Origin: Taenia hydatigena
Taxonomy: Eukaryota > Platyhelminthes > Cestoda > Cyclophyllidea > Taeniidae
Assembly (NCBI GenBank): GCA_036345935.2
Contig: JADWOT020000004.1
Span: forward strand, 2,470,418-2,534,417
Direction of reading: 5' to 3'
DNA: 64,000 bases
Part shown: positions 45,745 through 57,539 of the stretch, piece by piece
Layout: each line of letters opens with the position of its first letter
Position numbering within the stretch: the stretch's first letter is position 1
Program-made: the position numbers and the translations under genes
Notes under the pieces: model-generated
What the model was told of the DNA's origin: nothing
Database searches by the model: none
Seen by the model: the letters and a program-made list of their open reading frames with translations, nothing else

Positions 45745-47510
45745 GACTCATCAATGCGATAATAGCAGCTGCAGCGGTGTTGGCCCGCTCCAAAGCTGTT
45801 CCAAGGAGTCGTAACAGATGCCACCACGGGTAGACAGTGTCGGTTAAATGACGTGCAAGTGACCACTCCAATTCCTTGACTGCACTCTACAGTGATGCCT
45901 CGAGTTAAGACGCGGAATGGGACAGGGTGGCTGCTCACTCAGGCAAATTCCCTTCTTCGGCTGAATGGGAAGGTGAGGCACTGCACGCACTTCAAAGGTT
46001 ACCTCCTAAATAACACTGTCACTAACTAACTAACTGACGTTTAACTGAACTGAACGATGCAGGTTGGAAGAGCGCGTGTCGCTTTAGTGACATGGAATGC
46101 GGTGAGACTGGCATTAAGGAACAGAGGTAGTGGAGACAGACAAGCTTGCCCTTGCCCCTTATGGGCTTCAGGGGAATGACAGCTGAGATGTGGAGGAGTT
46201 GGCGACAGAAGACGCTTCATTCTGCATTCATGTGAATTCGCCTTGGCTCGAAGTGAGGGCAGAAGGAGCTGGGAGAGTGGAGCTTTGATTTCCGACTGAT
46301 TGTCTCGCATTGGACGAATGGATTGCAGCCAAATGTGATTTAACACCATCGCCTCGCTTTAATGCCGGCTCTCAACAGCAGCATTTGCATTTCTCTCCTT
46401 TTTACAAGGCATATAAGTATGGAGTGCAATGCAGTGAGCGAGATGGTTTACTTATCCACGCGTCAAAAGGTCGAGTAACCACCTTTATGGAATCCACGCG
46501 GTGGGAAGAGCTTGTCAAATAAATCATGTAAATCTCTTAACCTTAGTAGGTGCAGTAGATGAGCTAACAAATATTTTCGAAGCCTGCCTGCCCGACGATA
46601 GTCCGTAAAATGCATCTCCACCGCAATAAAATGTCAGAGGCATTAAATTTTATTTAGATAACTTGCAAATTTTTCATTGGTACAACTTTTATTACTATTT
46701 TGATGTGATTAAAACTGAGTGTTTAAAATTTTTTCCTATTTAATCTAGTTTACGACCAGCACATTACAAGCGTCACATATGTGTGACGTGCGTGTCAGCC
46801 AATAAGGTAGACCACAGATGAATTTAAAATAAGTAGGCACCATAAAGGACAGCAACTGTGAGGTGGTTGAATACTTAGGCGCAATTTTTCTTCTCCGATG
46901 GCAATGACTACCTCCAATTTTGTCCTCACGCATATCCCGATGACCACTTCCACATTACATGCGATCATTTGATTGGATAACGTCAGAGAAGCCAAAAAAT
47001 GATGTAGTCAAGAGATACAGTAGGAGCATAAGGAGCATTCTCCATTCTCTATTCTCTCTTCCTCTCCCCTGTCCATCCTAGAGGGAAAGCATTTGCATGG
47101 CTAACTAGAGCAGTCGTAAGCGATGGAGGGTCACACTTTGCCTTTTTGCACTTACAAAACTCGAGCACAAAATGGGAAACGCATTAAGAGAGGCTCTTTA
47201 ATCGTAGTCATTACAGTCACAAGATTTTGGTTGCTCAATAATCGTGAAAACCTTTGCCATTCTGATGGAGGGCTTTTCTGCAGTGAAAAGTTGGCTTTGT
47301 ATTTCCAATTTGGCAAGAAGTGCATTTCCTATTTGGGCAAAACTCAAGTCGCTCCTGGAGAGGTTATCGGCTAAGAAAGCGGCTTTACACGCACCCGCAC
47401 AGTTCGTGGAGCCCTTCCTGAGGTTGTAAGACGCTATGGAGCTACGGTAAAACGTACACTCGACGTACAAGAGAGCCGGGAGGTCAATAGAGCATCAGCA
47501 GTCTGCAAAA
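45745..47510 (+). repeat. Diverged repeat R4, copy 1 (partner 49945-51830)
   Basis: Anchors in order: ATAGCAGCTGCA near 45763 (ATAGCAACAGCTGCA near 49951); AC(A/C)GGGTGG-type end near 45925; GACAAGCTTGCCC near 46138 (GTAAGCTTGCCC near 50475); ATTGCAGCCAA near 46321 (CTGCAGCCAA near 50719); TTTGCATT near 46384 (50778); TCCACCGCAATAAAAT near 46617 (TCCACCGGAATAAAAT near 51067); AAGAAGTGCATTT near 47317 (51703). This copy carries about 90 extra bases at 46750-46880, which include palindrome copy 6. No coding sequence is recognised. Confidence 0.7.
46772..46787. repeat. Palindromic motif copy 6 (GTCAC-atatgt-GTGAC)
   Basis: This copy lies in a stretch of repeat R4 copy 1 that has no counterpart in R4 copy 2 near 51190-51230. 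The extended form is GCGTCACATATGTGTGACG. Confidence 0.8.
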
Positions 47511-47544
47511 TAATAGGAAACTAAAAACGACGATCCATTTGGCG

Positions 47545-47750
47545 CCACCACCACCACCACCACCACCACCACCACCACCACCACCACCACCACCACCACC
47601 ACCACCACCACCACCACCACCACCACCACCACCACCACCACCACGACCAGCACCACCCCACCACCACAACCGATCCCAGCAACCACCACCACCACCACCA
47701 CCACCACCACCACCACCACCACCACCACCACCACCACCACCACCACCACC
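47545..47750 (+). repeat. Compound CCA microsatellite
   Basis: Thirty-three uninterrupted CCA units (47545-47643) are followed by about 40 bases of imperfect CCA-rich sequence, then about 22 more perfect units (47683-47750). All six frames are open by repetition, giving Pro, His, Thr, Gly, Val or Trp runs. These are not genes. The repeat lies just outside the end of R4 copy 1. The length in this assembly may be wrong. Confidence 0.97.
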
Positions 47751-48729
47751 AAATGACAGCGACTCCCTTCATGTCTAGCCATTTGACAGTCCTGAAGAAC
47801 CACTTAAAAGATTCCTTATCTCCATGTGTTGAAGGATGCTTCCCAGTTGGACGCGAATACTCGACCTGTCAAAACCAAAGGAAGAAGACGAAAGGATTTA
47901 ATTAGCATAAAAAGGGAGGCAGGTGTCTATTGGCTCACATGTTTGCATACCAAAGTGCCGAAAGTACTTCCTGCCTTTACCAGTTGTATACATGCATGCA
48001 GAATGAAGCATGGCGGTGCGTCAATCCGTCAGTACGGCAGCATTCAGTGTGCATTCCTCCATTTGTCTCCTTTGTGCCACCATTTAAGCAAAGTTGGGTT
48101 CACTTTACCAATAGTCGTAAAGCCAAAGTGATTTGACCTCAGTCCACTTTGTGGAGCTTTTTTGCCTCCGTGACAGAGCCGACTAAACCTGTCTGCACAT
48201 TCGCTGCTTAGTCTTTGCCGACTGTGCGCAAAGTGGTGGAGCAGAGGGGCAGAATGAGTTGCCGTTTAGCAAGTGGTTTTTCAGGTTGTCTCGGGTCATT
48301 AATCACCAAACAATGCGACAATTGGTTCGACAGACCATTTTTGCTCTCTTTGGTGTACTATGAAGCCATTTGACACTACAATACATTGACACGCTCTACT
48401 CATTCCGAGTGTCAACGGGAGGGTTATTCGGCTTTAACTGGGGAAGAGAGATTGGTGAAAGTTGGCGCACACAATACCACAAGATTTCAGCCAAATAAAG
48501 TGCAGGAATCACTGTTCTGTGGGCATTCTCCACTTCTTTTACGAGTGCACTACATTGTTACGCTTGGTATTTGGTTTAACCATTATTAAACAAAAAAACT
48601 CTCAATAGTTGTCCCGAATGGGCCACTTACTGCCCAACGCACAACTTACCTAACAGGAATCCTAGTCCTGTTTGAGGTGTATGTTGTTCACGAGGAACGT
48701 TCACTTGCTGCAGTTTGTGTGCTTCCTTC
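47751..48729. other. Non-coding stretch without recognised genes
   Basis: No gene. A piece near 47950-48020 resembles 5540-5600. Confidence 0.4.
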
Positions 48730-49080
48730 GAAGAAGTAGATGCGTGTGAGAATACTGCTTGCAGGCGTGAAATGAGAGCTCTCCCTTATTAACAGTTAGG
48801 ATTGGTGCTTGGTGAAGAGGTATGAAGAATGCAAAGCAGCGCAATTAACTACAACACATCTTAAAGTGCGGACGGCGACTTACAGGGACATACCGTCCAA
48901 ACCTCCTTTCTTGTCTTCCGTACGCACTTCATAATGGCAAATGCCATCTCTTCTTTGTCATTTGACAGTGACGCAGGTGGACCGGAAGAGGACAGGAAGG
49001 CAGTAGGAGTGAGGTGAAAAGCACTTTTGTGCCTTAATGGGCACAGAGTGACAGACTGTAATGATGCACTCTACGTAGAC
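48730..49080 (+). repeat. Diverged tandem repeat R5, unit 1
   Basis: Matches the next unit (49130-49465): AACAGTTAGGATTGGTGCTT near 48791 (AACAGGCAGGATCGGTGGTT near 49194), AGGACAGGAAGGCA near 48989 (49368), and TTTGTGCC(T/C)TAATGGG near 49026 (49403). The units are about 400 bases apart and lie between the two copies of R4. Confidence 0.65.
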
Positions 49081-49129
49081 GAAATAATTTTTTCTCCAAT
49101 GTTTACTTGCTGAGGGTCAAATACTTACT

Positions 49130-49465
49130 CCAACGAAGTGACTACATGCAAGGATAAAACCTAAAGGTGTAAAAGGGAAACTTCCTCTCAGTAACAGGCA
49201 GGATCGGTGGTTGGTCAATGGGTAGGAAGAGAGGAAATTGGCACACCTAACTACGACATATTTTATAGCCACGCTTGAGGTTAAAAGGGAGGGAAAGGAA
49301 GGGATGTGGGAGTGTGTCACTCAATCCTCCGTTCTTTGTTGCGTAACAGTAACGTAGCAGAGAAAAGGACAGGAAGGCAACAAAAGTGAGGTAAGAAATA
49401 AATTTGTGCCCTAATGGGTTTAAAGTAGTAGACTTTAGTGGTGTGCTCCTCAAAGGCTGAGTGAC
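49130..49465 (+). repeat. Diverged tandem repeat R5, unit 2
   Basis: Second unit of the pair described at 48730-49080. No coding sequence is seen. Confidence 0.65.
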
Positions 49466-49944
49466 TGCATGTCTTCGACCTCGCAAATCTACTTGGCTGC
49501 CCCATGGGATGAAGGCAATCTACCTGCTAGGTGGAATTTGTTTCTCTTGACTCAGCACTTTGCAGTCCACACCGAAATGTGCAGGACGCAGCAGGAAAAA
49601 GAATGGAAGCTTATAAGACGAACCACATAAATGCGTGACTTTTGGATTTTCATTCAATTTCCTGATCAACAATGACGAGTGACATTTCTTCGCAGTCAAG
49701 CCGATGCACACCTGAAGGTACTACAGGTCAGGCACACCCAAGGAAAGCTTCACAGATGAGATGATGCCTTCAGAGCAATTTCATTTTTATCCAAGACCGA
49801 GAGGCTTTCAAAGTCAAACGGAGATAGTGGACCACTATTGTGCAGTTTAAGGCTCCTTGTCCGTGGTGCTCTAGCACTGCTGCAACTGTTCCGTCGGGTC
49901 CAACGTCGCTTGTCAACGAGCATTCTGCAGCGACCACCTCAACC
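49466..49944. other. Non-coding stretch
   Basis: Nothing is recognised. Confidence 0.35.
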
Positions 49945-51830
49945 AAATGATAGCAACAGCTGCATCGAAGGCAGCAAAGGCGTTAGCGGCTCCACTGCTG
50001 GCCAACGAGATGCAATCGGCGGAGAGGAGGCTTTTGAATGACAGGAAGGTAGAATTCGATTCTCTTCCCCACCTAACATCGCCAAAGTTGTGACTCTGTA
50101 AAAGTTTAGCCTGGTCATCAAGATTGATCACGAGGGCGTGTCCCAAGTTGTCGCCACAAATGCTGCCACGAGTAGATAGAAAGGCAGATGGCACCAATCA
50201 ACTGATGTGCAATTGTCCAATTCACCCTTCATGGCTACTCCTTACTGTGAGGCTTCGGGTTGGGACACAGAATGAGACGAGGTGATTGCTTACTCTGACA
50301 ACTTCGCCCCATCAGATACACACATTTCAATAGTTTCCCTTATCCAAATGCGGCCATCAACCAACCAGATGACATTCATTTGGACCAAGCAAAGCAGGTG
50401 AAAGGCCGAATGTCCCTCCAGTGACAAGGATTGTCATTAAAACTGATACTGTTGAGCAAAAGTATTAGAGGTAGGTAAGCTTGCCCTCCCCATTAATCCT
50501 CCTACACAATGCTCGAGTTCCTTCATGTGGAGATTTGGGGAAGGCCAGCTGAGGTGCGGTGAGACAGTCATGTGCAAAGAGGTGAGAGACGGAAGACGAG
50601 TCATTCTGTACAGGCATGAATTTGCTCCAGCTTAAAACGTGGGAAGCAGGAATCAAAATCCGCTTTCCATTCCAAATGAATTTCTTGCATTAGACGCAAG
50701 TGCTTGGCACGAATTGACTGCAGCCAAGCGTACTTGAACTCCTCCACGTCGCCGTAATGTCCGGTGCCTTGGCAGCGTTTGCATTGCTCTATTTTACAAA
50801 AGAGAGGTCAGAATGGATTGAATGCAGCTTTCTAGTGGTCAAGTCGGTTTGTTTATCCACACGCTGTAAGGTTGAAAGGTCACAATCGTGGCTGGGATGC
50901 CATTTAAGAGCGACAGTTTGAAACCACCCACACACATACACACACAGAGTGAGAGAATAAACTGTGCATTTAACCAAACGCATTTCTCAGCTTTGGCAGA
51001 TGGGAAGGATAAGCAAACGGAAATGTGCCAAGCGTGTCTGCTCAACGACGGTCCATAAAACAGACCTCCACCGGAATAAAATTTGATTTGATAACTTGCA
51101 TACTTTGTCATCTGCGCCGATCCAGAACTTTATTGCTATTTTTATGCCACTGAAACTGGTTATTTTTAATTTCCCCATCAAAGCTAGATTATTCCCCTCT
51201 CGCAGTGCAGGGCCTATGGGTTTGAATGCAAAGTTTCTTCCCAATAGCAAATGACCACCTCCAATTCAATTCCACACTGATTTGCCAACTGGCTTTTCCA
51301 TGTTGTATTGAATTTTCCAGTTGGGTAGCATTAAGAGAACCAGAAAGTGGCGTAGTGGAGAGAAACATCAAAGATATATGAGGGGAAGGCACTAGCCGGT
51401 GCATTTCTCCCTTTATCCCTCTTCTCCCTTTCCCCATTTATCCTGAAGCGTAAGCAATTGCGTGGCTAAATTTAGTATCAGTAGGCGACGCAAGGCTACG
51501 TGGTGCATTTTGGCCTTAAAAACCCAAGCACAAAGTGAGAAATCACATCAAGAGGCTTTTGTACTGCAGTGATTGCAGTCAGTTGCTATTAGCAAGCCAA
51601 GGCAGCACTTCGATCGTCCAACAATTGAATAACCTATGCCATGCCAGCAGAGATAAGTTGCTTAGGCATTCCAGACTCTAAAGTGCTCTCAAATTCTCTT
51701 CAAGAAGTGCATTTTCCCACCGTGTGGAGTTTTAAGTGTTTTCTGAAGTTGTTTAAGTGACGTTACTTTGGTAGAACACGTAGACCTACCACACAAGACG
51801 ACTGAGAAGCTGATGGCATGGCTCAGTGCA
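49945..51830 (+). repeat. Diverged repeat R4, copy 2 (partner 45745-47510)
   Basis: Direct orientation relative to copy 1, anchors given there. It lacks the palindrome-bearing piece found in copy 1. Confidence 0.7.
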
Positions 51831-52326
51831 TCAAGCACTCTCATGACGAAAACGCAGAGTTAGGAAGACTGTTCTAGGGATGGCGACTCATGGCCAACCA
51901 TCAAGACAGGGCTGGCAAATCTCGACGTTAAGGACTCCCTTGAAACAATTTGTACTCTTCTACTCCACGCTGCCATTGCTATGCAAAATCACGGCAGAGA
52001 TACATTCACATGTTCAAATGAGAAGGATGCGTCGCGTCTCCTCCTCTCCTCCACATCATCATTAATAACAGGTAAAAAGTCAAATCTTGATAATTATTTT
52101 ACAACCCTTCAGGCGTTTTAATGTGCGCAAAAAGAATGTTGATGTAACAATCCGGATGTAAAACTAAATGTGCCAGTGAGGACTTCCTTGATCGAGTCTC
52201 TCTTATCAAAAAGGAGGAAATGAATCCCATCAATGACGCAACGAGAGCTGCACTACTCGCTTGTGGAAGTGACGCAAATAACCAGACGATTTCGTCAGCT
52301 AATTTGCAAAGTTTGTTCAAAAAGTG
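51831..52326. other. Non-coding stretch
   Basis: Nothing is recognised. Confidence 0.35.
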
Positions 52327-52660
52327 TTTTTTTTTTTAGACCAGAATGAAGTACACCACTTTGTCGAGTAGGCGTACTTCCCTGGGATAGCCTCAAGGCT
52401 GTGATCCCCATCGGGAGTCCCGAAACAGGCGTCTCGTTTCGTTCTTTCCAGTGATTGGACTTCACAGTGGAGATCTTCAGCCCGAAGTTTGTTCTCCACC
52501 GAAGCCGAGCCCCAAGAGAACAAGGGCGAAGCATTACATGCCACTCATGATGAGACCCACAGAAGCGCAACTGCATTGAAGTGCACATAATATCAAGATA
52601 GTCATTGCGGCTTCGAACCCCCACGGGTGGACTATCGTCATGTTGCTGACCCTTTAGAAA
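52327..52660 (-). mobile_element. Possible SINE-like retroelement with oligo-A tail
   Basis: On the minus strand a GC-richer stretch of about 320 bases ends in A11 (52327-52337 read in reverse). Near its 5' end, at 52611-52620, it has GGGTTCGAAG, which resembles the RNA polymerase III B box (GGTTCGAANCC). No convincing A box was found upstream. A long frame crosses it (52295-52750) but contains no recognisable domain, as expected of a GC-rich non-coding element. No clear target-site duplication was found. No second copy occurs in this window. Confidence 0.3.
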
Positions 52661-54404
52661 CAGGACAGAGCCAACCAAACTGGTGCTTTTCAATAAGGCA
52701 TTGTATTCAGTAGTCAAAGTGTGTGACCCAGAAATCAGTTCATTTCTCACTAGAAGTCATTTAAATTCATTTGGGAAAACGAAGGTCTGCATCACTGGTC
52801 ATGCGTTTGACGCGTTTGTCCCTACTATGACAGGTGGTGGGAAGTTTGCGCCTTACGAGACCAAAGTAGTGACTTAGTGATGCGAATAGTTGACTGCTCC
52901 TTATTTCTTTGCAACAAGGAGGATGACAGGGTGTGGAACATCTTGGTAAAGCCGACTAATCGAATGCTTCGAAACAAATGCTTTGGCAGGGATTGCCACT
53001 GTCAAGAGTGAAAAGGAATGTGACGCTCTCAGCTCTACAAAGTCGTGACCGGCCACAATGGGAGGAGGGAATGCATCCAGCAAACGCAGAGAGAGACCTG
53101 AAAAGCCATTAATCTGAAGCGGCCGCGTAATTTAGTGCGCGACTAAACAAACTGTTTAAAACTTTTGGCTAATCAAATAAAAAGACCAGCTTCCGATGGT
53201 TTGGGAGAGAAAAATAATCGCTTTTGTGGTTACCAACGAGCATTAGGTTGATTGCTTGGTGATGCAACAACAACAGGTGATAGACTATAAGCTCCACTGC
53301 CCTACCTTTCCAACACCCTTCTGTGCGACCGGGCTTGTTTACTGCCTGAATGACTGGTCTGCAATCGGATGTTGGGCAGTTAAACCCAGCCCATTCACTA
53401 CAGACTTAATCTTTGAAGCCATGCACCGCCCCATGTCTGAAGCACTTGCAAGATTCCCTTTTGGTCTGTGGAGGCGAAATTTAATTATAAAGTGAATTTC
53501 CCAGCATGGCCATGACGTGATGCGGGAGGCTGACGGAAAGCAGAACTTCAAGAGGAGCCTAGTTGGTAGCCTTGGAGCATTACAACGGTGGAGATGCAAC
53601 TTGTAATCTTCCAGCACACCTTTGCCAACCAAAGTAATGTAGCTGTCAATTAAGGGTTTAAACAACGCTCACTCTAAGCATCGCCTTTTCGGCACTGCTG
53701 TTGACATGTTAATTTCAAATTGACGCGTCAGCAGGGATGAGGAGAAAAACGCATTTCCAAAGTTGACGCACACAATTGTCCGATGAATTACTTGACCGCC
53801 GTGCCTCCTCCAGGCCTTATTCACATGTTAGAAGGTATCCACACCACTGACACCGAGACAACCACAGCTCAGAGGGTGGACACGAGAAGATTGCATTCAC
53901 TTTATAAAATGAAGCGGAATGGAGAGGTACGCATGTAGTCCTACAAGTTGCAAGAAGTCGCTGTGACTCCTTTTCTTGCAAAAAACCGACAACTTCTCCT
54001 GCTGTCCTCCGGAGTGAGGCTCTTTGGCACGCAGGCAACCATAGTGCTCGGATCATTCCTGAAGATGAGGTGAATAATACCACTGCCTCAGGCAGCGCAG
54101 ACTACCACCAGCTGGAGAGCAAGCAGTAGATAGATGCACCGCTATGTCACAAAGGGGTAGAAAGGAAAGGAGAAAAGAGGTGGTGACAAAGCACTACTGC
54201 CAACAATGTGTCCTGACAGATGCTGTCATCGCTCATCATCCAATCAACCGGTTAGTGCCGCCCAAATGAATGCAGAAAGTCATTCCAATCGCAGGCACAT
54301 CCATTCATAAAATGTTTCAGAGTTAGGATTGAAGAGAAAACACTTCTAGTGTACTTGAGTGGTCTCCAAAAGGTAGCGCAAGTAAAAGGGTTGATAAGGG
54401 TAAG
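52661..54404. other. Non-coding stretch without recognised genes
   Basis: No supported gene. Overlapping opposite-strand frames near 53256-53665 look protein-like on both strands, which argues against either. No splice or poly(A) support was found. Confidence 0.4.
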
Positions 54405-55330
54405 CCTGATTTGCACTTTGCAGAATCATCAACCAAGAGTAAAATGGCTCCCAAGTAATCTTTAGGGCAGTTAGGTAACACTGAAAAAGCTTTGTGTGAA
54501 CATTAACTGCATAGAAAACCTGACCGACGTGGTGAAGACCCTGAGGTCTAGGGACGACGAGGTCCTCGTTGCCAACAGCGAGTGCCTGTTCAGAGCACGG
54601 TCTCAGCGTGATGAGTTGGTGTGCCGTGAGTCGACCTATTTCAAGGCTTGATTGTTTCAACTAGAGACGGGCACTTCAAAGTGTCGCTTTTAAATTGTTT
54701 TGACAATAAAGAGGAACTTTTACGCCATATTCTTGTTCATTTCTCAACACAAATGGCAGCTTTTATTTGCCCTGAATTTAGGCTCCGAAAATTCTATGCG
54801 AAAGTCCTCTGATTACAGAGACCAGGTTAAGTGGAGTGAAAGAAATAGTTTTGGCTTTACTCTCTATACGCAAATAAAGTTTTGCCACTGGGGAAACAGG
54901 AGACACAGCAGCTTTGCATTTATTGTCTACCTGACGATGGCTCCGCTCCCCTCCCTTTCGGCAACACTCCAGTCGCCTTTCACAAAGACCAGACAGACCA
55001 CTTAAAATTGGCTGCTGTTTTGTCGCTCAGACTGCGCTACATTAACAGTTAATGATTCGGTCCCTCACCACTCTGACAGGCTTTACTACGCCTTCAGGGA
55101 TGACCCATGGCGCTGCTGCTCTGGTGGTAAAAAGGAACCAATCAAAGCCCCAAGTGCAGTAGCTGGGTGGAGGACCTAGAAGTTGGCGAAGGGAGAGAAA
55201 TCATGGGAAAGGGAAAGTATCAGTGACTCTAAGCAAAACGTTATCAACTCTGCATGCATTCCTGATGATTGCTCCATTGTCATGATCAGATCATGACGCG
55301 GTTAAATACTGCTACGAAAACACGGAGGAA
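54405..55330 (+). repeat. Diverged repeat R6, copy 2
   Basis: Collinear with 59130-60330 at an offset of about 4.7-5.0 kb: GCACTTTGCAGAATCA near 54411 (59138), TTTGCATTTattg near 54915 (59929), GGCAACA near 54958 (59977), AGACCAGACA near 54984 (60002), and GCCTTCAG near 55089 (60130). Also related to 14395-15900. Confidence 0.6.
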
Positions 55331-56333
55331 TAAAAGCAGGATGTCAGCTCCTTGGAGATAGACTAAATCAAGTCATGCTGTTTGAGTTCATGGTAATTAA
55401 ATGATTGGCCTGCACACCTGCTTTAGGCGCCTTGACCGGTCTTGATCAGTCCGACCCGCAAACGGAGTAAACCTCATGAATTGATAGAAGTTGACGGGGT
55501 ACCTCGCTAGCACTAGCATCAAATGGCTCTCCACCCCTACCCAAAAGTTAATGAAGGCGATCCACTATCAAAGTTGTGATTCTGAAGCACTGGCTGTTAC
55601 GAAAATGAAGAAAGGAGAGTGATCGGGCAAAACGCTGAGAACGACCCTCTAAATCCAACCATCTAGCCCTTCCAATGGGTGCACATGTCGTCTGGTTTAA
55701 TGCTTTAACTTGGTCTGTTCATTTTAAAAGTGACAAGTTGTTGGCTTGCCAAACAGTTTGCAGCGCGCCACGGTAGATGCACACAAAAGGGTGGACAAAA
55801 CGACTCTTAACGCTTTTAAACAGCCACAAAATTTCATACCACCGTACTGCGTGCACATGCTTAAAAGGAGAATGTTTAAATTGCAACAGAACAAGGCTGG
55901 TTCTGCTTTCACAGTTTGGCCGCGTAGAGCTGGGATGCATGTGCAGCACTCTGCTTGGTGAGCGGTGGAAGAACTCATAATTTTGTCGCATAACAGAATG
56001 GTTTTAAATACCGTCTCCATGTTGTTTGCTTGGGTTTCTTATCCCAAAACAGCATACGGTAGCGAGTGGCGCAACATGAAAAGCAAGGATCAGACCGAAA
56101 AGATTTTGCACTCAATTGTATTTTGGCCATAGAACAAACAAAAGAAGTGGTTTAGAAGGAGCCAAAAAGAAACAAATGAGGCCATAATAGCTAAATGAAT
56201 TGTTGAGAAGGGTGGAAACCTTCCATCTTCATCCGTCGTCCACATAGGAGGGGTAACATGGCGTAATAACGACAGTCTTGGAAAGTAAAGAGCTGAGGTG
56301 GGTGAGTGGGCACATCAAACCAACTTCACTTAC
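55331..56333. other. Non-coding or intronic stretch
   Basis: No exon is recognised. If the 56334-56430 exon is real this is its downstream intron. Confidence 0.4.
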
Positions 56334-56430
56334 TTTGCTGTCCAGAGTTTGCCGTCTTTAAAGTGCCGCCTTTGATTTGGTCCAGTGATTCCTTCGTCTC
56401 TTTCACCACGACGTCCCTCGCTGAACTGAG
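56334..56430 (-). CDS. Candidate exon of an unrecognised gene (well-bounded)
   Basis: This 97-nt piece is bounded by a strong acceptor (TCTCTCTTCTTTCTAG) and a perfect GTAAGT donor. It opens in phase 0 and is open throughout in that frame: LSSARDVVVKETKESLDQIK followed by a Gly/Thr/Lys/Ser-rich end, closing in phase 1. Alternating charged and aliphatic residues in the first part suggest an amphipathic or coiled helix. No family is recognised. It is phase-compatible with the candidate exon 58684-58842 upstream. The following exon was not found. Confidence 0.5.
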
Positions 56431-56900
56431 CTAGAAAGAAGAGAGAGAAATGGAATTGTATGCTGTGAATGCAGTCGATATATCGCGAAGTTGATGTCTG
56501 TTTGGCTTGCTGTTACGGCCCAGGCTTGCTTATTATTTCACACGGGAAACAATCGTATCGCCTCATCGCAAGTAGCTGTGTTAGTAGCAAAGTTATGATT
56601 GAAAATGCAGATGAAGCCATGTATCTCCTTGGTCAGGCCATTGGCTCCTCCACCATCGGTTCGCTGATGATACGTTAAATTTGCCACTTGGACAGGTTTG
56701 ATGTTGTTGGTGTGATACATGGACGCTTCTCGTTTTCTCACTCACACGGGTTCTTCAAAACTACTGCCTCTCTAAAAGAGTTCACCTGAGACCAGACGGG
56801 ACTACCGCTCGATGGTGGTGGAAAACAAATTCGACAGCCTAGCCTCATTTGAACGTCTCACGCTCTGGAAGAAGTGAGGTGTGTGTCGATTCCACGGCAG

Positions 56901-57166
56901 GAGAGAGTTCGTGTTCCACTTGCTACGGGAGCAATTCTATGAGGAGGTCACTCCTAAAGAATTATGAGAAGGTTAAAGCGCTAAAATCACCAGACAAGTA
57001 CGGAAGTCGTGTCTCCACTTTGCTAGATTTCGCAAAGGATGGAGAATGTCTTCCATATCCTCTCTTCGTAGCAACCAATGTCAAGCCTTCACGCACTGAC
57101 AAACGCCTCCACTCCTTCAGGAGTGATCCGAGGAGCAACAGCAACGATAGCAAAGAGTCAGTTGTA
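56901..57166 (+). CDS. Candidate plus-strand exon, unrecognised
   Basis: The frame has balanced, soluble-protein composition: a Cys/Ser-rich start, then SLLKNYEKVKALKSPDKYGS, a segment ending LLDFAKDGEC, then a Ser/Asp/Arg-rich tail. It ends at TT|GTAAGT in phase 0, with an in-frame stop just beyond the donor. It may enter through ACGGCAG at 56900, or start at the ATG at 56939 as a first exon. A downstream acceptor with a good pyrimidine tract (TTTTTTTATTTCAAG near 58420) could receive it, giving only a short ending. It lies opposite the candidate minus-strand gene, which lowers confidence in one of the two. Confidence 0.35.
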
Positions 57167-57539
57167 AGTTGAATGTGGTCTTTTCCTTTTTCCATGTTAA
57201 TTATTTAGTCTAGGACCTCAATAAAGTCAGGAAAGGCAATAATTTTGGTGCGAACAAAATCTGTGAACAAATGAACTGATAGCAATTCTGAAAGGAGAGA
57301 ACGACCGCCTTTTGGAAAGTTGACTACAGCTACCCTGTGTGAACACTTAAAACAGGCCAAGGAAATGACTTGATTTACTGCTAAAAGTAACCGTGGAGTT
57401 TTTCCTTAAGGAATAAAGCCACATTTTAATTTTGAGTCAAGCTGGGTAGTCAGCCAAGGTTGCTACTTCGCACTTAATTGACTTACATTGCCTGCTGAAG
57501 AAAGTGTCCTTATATCCATATCCTCCTTCACCAGGTAGC

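Noticed and set aside
47484..47803. Poly-Gly, poly-Val, poly-Trp and poly-Pro frames
   Set aside because: Pure products of the CCA microsatellite, which cannot contain a stop codon in any frame.
52295..52750. 151-codon minus-strand frame
   Set aside because: Spans the GC-rich SINE-like element and its A tail; no recognised domain.
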